DNA from: Nocardia transvalensis | GTDB lineage: Bacteria > Actinomycetota > Actinomycetes > Mycobacteriales > Mycobacteriaceae | Assembly (NCBI RefSeq): GCF_015477765.1 | Contig: NZ_JADLQQ010000002.1 | Coordinates: forward strand, 558,001 to 622,000 | DNA length: 64,000 nucleotides | Reading direction: 5' to 3' | In this document: positions 62,341 through 64,000 of the stretch, in pieces | Numbering within the stretch: position 1 is the first letter of the stretch | How the letters are laid out: the number at the start of each line of letters is the position of its first letter | Program-made: the position numbers and the translations under genes | Notes under the pieces: model-generated | Database searches by the model: none | Seen by the model: only the letters and a program-made list of their open reading frames with translations | What the model was told of the DNA's origin: nothing

Positions 62341-62796
62341 GTGCAGGCAAGTGATCTGATCGGGTGCTGGCGCCTGCTGTCGTACGTCGAGCTCGATGAC
62401 GGCGACGTCGAACGGGTGGGTCCGCTCGGACCCGCGCCGACGGGACTTCTGATCTACGAACCGTCGGGATTCATGTCCGTGTCCATGGCGCGCACGCCGC
62501 TCGCCGGACACGTCGACGGCGGTGTCGGCCAGGAGACCTTCATGGGTTACGCCGGCACGTGGCGGTTGGACGGTAGTCGGGTCTTTCACCAGGTCTGGGT
62601 CAGCGCTCACCCGTTCCAGGTCGGCAGGGAACTCGTGCGGGACGCATCTCGCGACGACTCGGGCGAGATGCTGACGCTCCACGGCGAAGCAGTCATCGAG
62701 GGAAACCTTCAGCGCCGACGACTCGTCTGGACCCGCCAACATCGACCGACCTCGAATCGGCCGCCGAATCGACCAGAGAGGCACAACGTGCGATGA
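62341..62796 (+). CDS. Lipocalin-like-domain protein
   Basis: A 151-residue protein of the lipocalin-like family (DLIGCWRLLSYVELDDGDVERVGPLG, then GLLIYEPSGFMSVSMAR and YAGTWRLDGSRVFHQVWVSAHPFQVG). Members are small beta-barrels of unknown ligand, often beside short-chain or quinone-type reductases. I start at the GTG at 62341 with a GGGGGA site upstream; the frame is open to 62161 but the extra sequence looks non-coding. Its stop overlaps the next start (ATGA). Confidence 0.82.
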   Translation: MQASDLIGCWRLLSYVELDDGDVERVGPLGPAPTGLLIYEPSGFMSVSMARTPLAGHVDGGVGQETFMGYAGTWRLDGSRVFHQVWVSAHPFQVGRELVRDASRDDSGEMLTLHGEAVIEGNLQRRRLVWTRQHRPTSNRPPNRPERHNVR

Positions 62797-63725
62797 AAGC
62801 ACTGATGGCACTGTCGTACGGACCGGTGGATGCGTTGACCATCGGTGACATCGAGACTCCGGTGCCGGGCCCTGGGGAGGTTCTCGTGAAGGTCGAGGCA
62901 GCGGCGATCAATCCGTTGGATATCGTCCTGATCACCGGCCTGGTCCGCGATGCGATGCCGGTCGCGCACCCGTTCGTTCCGGGACTCGATGCGGCCGGCA
63001 CCGTCGAGTCCGTCGGAGAGGGCGTCACCGAATTCCGCCCCGGTGACCCGATCGTTGCATTCACCTTCGGATCCGGCGGTTCGCTCGCACAGTACGTACC
63101 CGCGACCGTGGGTCCGGGCCTCGTCCATCGGCCCGCCGACCTGGACCCGGCATCCGGCGCGGCGATCCCGGTGGCCGGAATGACTGCGGCAGCGGCGGTT
63201 TCGGCGAGCCGTCTCGGGCCGACGTCCACGGTCCTGATCGTCGGAGCGACCGGTGGCGTCGGCTCGTTCGCTGTCCAACTCGCGAAATCCGCAGGCGCTC
63301 ACGTGATTGCGACCGGAACGCCGCACAGGGCCGCCGGCCTTCGACGTCTCGGCGCCGACGAGGTCATCGATCACACGAGCGCGGATGTCCTGGAGCGGAC
63401 ACGCGAACTCGTTCCCGCCGGTGTCGACGTAGTCATCGATCTCGTATCCCGCGGCGACGCGGTCGCCGCGAGCGCGGCGGCAGTGAAGGACGGCGGCAGG
63501 CTGGTGTCGACGAATGCGCATCCGGGCGAGCTCGCTCGCGGCGTTGCCGCCGAACATGTCGGGGTCGAGCACGGCGCAGACCAACTCGACGACCTGGTCC
63601 GACGGGCGGCCTCGGGCGAACTCGTGGCCACGATCGACTCCACCTACGGGTTCGTTGACGCCGTTCGAGCGGTCACGGACTTCGTCGGGAACTCGCACTT
63701 CGGCAAAGTCGTAGTCACGTTCTGA
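62793..63725 (+). CDS. NADP-dependent quinone/alcohol oxidoreductase (MDR family)
   Basis: A 310-residue zinc-independent medium-chain reductase. The quinone-reductase-type N-domain reads VPGPGEVLVKVEAAAINPLDI and FVPGLDAAGTVESVGEGV, and the nucleotide site is VLIVGATGGVGSFAVQLAK. No zinc-binding cysteines are present. It reduces quinones or alpha,beta-unsaturated carbonyls. It is coupled to the lipocalin-like gene and followed after 31 bp by a hydrolase gene, so the three probably form one detoxification or catabolic operon. Confidence 0.88.
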   Translation: MKALMALSYGPVDALTIGDIETPVPGPGEVLVKVEAAAINPLDIVLITGLVRDAMPVAHPFVPGLDAAGTVESVGEGVTEFRPGDPIVAFTFGSGGSLAQYVPATVGPGLVHRPADLDPASGAAIPVAGMTAAAAVSASRLGPTSTVLIVGATGGVGSFAVQLAKSAGAHVIATGTPHRAAGLRRLGADEVIDHTSADVLERTRELVPAGVDVVIDLVSRGDAVAASAAAVKDGGRLVSTNAHPGELARGVAAEHVGVEHGADQLDDLVRRAASGELVATIDSTYGFVDAVRAVTDFVGNSHFGKVVVTF

Positions 63726-63756
63726 GAATCGAATCGACAGGGAACAGGGGGCGGCC

Positions 63757-64000
63757 GTGACATATGCGTTCGATGCCGAGCTGGCGCCGTGGGTCCCGAC
63801 GATCCCCGCCTTGGACTACCACGACCTGCCGACCACCAGGGCGATACTCGCCCACATCTCGGCAAGTCAGCCGGCGGACACGTCCGGCGTACACGTCGGG
63901 ACACATCGGGTGGCCGGGACAGTCGGCCAACCCGACACTGTCGTCCGCGTATACCGGCCGGTCACCACCCAGGGGAATCGCGCTGCCGCGCTGCTCTATC
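63757..64000 (+). CDS. Alpha/beta hydrolase (HSL-type esterase), N-terminal part
   Basis: The frame runs off the window end; 81 residues are visible. They read as the N-terminal cap of a hormone-sensitive-lipase-type esterase: PWVPTIPALDYHDLPTTRA, then VRVYRP and a strand ending AALLY, just before the expected HGGG oxyanion motif, which is outside. The GTG start follows a GGGGG site. The catalytic residues cannot be checked here. Confidence 0.65.
   Translation, partial: MTYAFDAELAPWVPTIPALDYHDLPTTRAILAHISASQPADTSGVHVGTHRVAGTVGQPDTVVRVYRPVTTQGNRAAALLY

Overview
The window is 64 kb of high-GC actinobacterial DNA, most likely from Nocardia or a close mycolic-acid-containing relative. The evidence is a KasA/KasB-type ketosynthase, an actinobacterial integration host factor, a GabD2-type succinate-semialdehyde dehydrogenase, a complete conservon (cvnABCD), PapA-like acyltransferases beside a DrrAB-type exporter, and an LpqS-CysK2-MFS copper operon laid out as in mycobacteria. 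No rRNA, CRISPR array, transposase or integrase was found. Two tRNA-Leu(GAG) genes are present. All functional calls come from motif reading and family knowledge; no database search was run.

Layout. 1-3.4 kb: end of a PEP-utilising-domain gene, two small membrane or exported proteins, and a TetR regulator divergent from a stand-alone ketosynthase, with an 18-bp operator between them. 3.8-6.8 kb: methionine salvage operon in which mtnA and mtnB are one gene (mtnAB-mtnD-mtnC). 6.9-10.9 kb: conservon on the minus strand. 11.4-20.1 kb: gabD2, a secreted lipase, an aldehyde dehydrogenase/DUF779/PEBP-lipoprotein operon with a GAF-type regulator, an F420-type oxidoreductase and two small exported proteins. 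20.3-27.1 kb: UvrA-like resistance ATPase, aldo/keto reductase, M50-type membrane peptidase, Sel1-type protein and FAD monooxygenase.

27.5-34.8 kb is a compact cluster of three condensation-fold (PapA-like) acyltransferases, a GT1 glycosyltransferase and a two-gene ABC exporter. It reads as an assembly and export line for an acylated glycolipid. 34.8-37.9 kb holds a secreted lipase, an LLM oxidoreductase and mihF.

38.0-62.1 kb lies between the two almost identical tRNA-Leu genes. It begins with a P450 and a DUF6545 membrane protein / ImmA-IrrE metalloprotease / HTH regulator module. The centre is one giant iterative polyketide synthase of fungal highly-reducing order (KS-AT-DH-cMT-ER-KR-ACP-TE), followed by a flavin-dependent-halogenase-like oxidoreductase, a hotdog thioesterase and a dienoyl-CoA-reductase-like SDR. 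A promoter lies upstream and a strong hairpin closes the unit. This PKS locus is the best candidate for an undescribed biosynthetic system. Next come a GlpT-type transporter with a structured leader, the copper-controlled lpqS-cysK2-MFS operon, an acyltransferase, a methyltransferase and an Aur1-like PAP2 protein. The window ends with a lipocalin-like protein, a quinone oxidoreductase and the start of an alpha/beta hydrolase.

An unexpected theme is a set of intergenic repeat elements at about 6.8, 11.1-11.4, 13.0 and 36.0-36.3 kb. They combine perfect hairpins with short tandem arrays, and three of the four share a GGGAA-type boundary.
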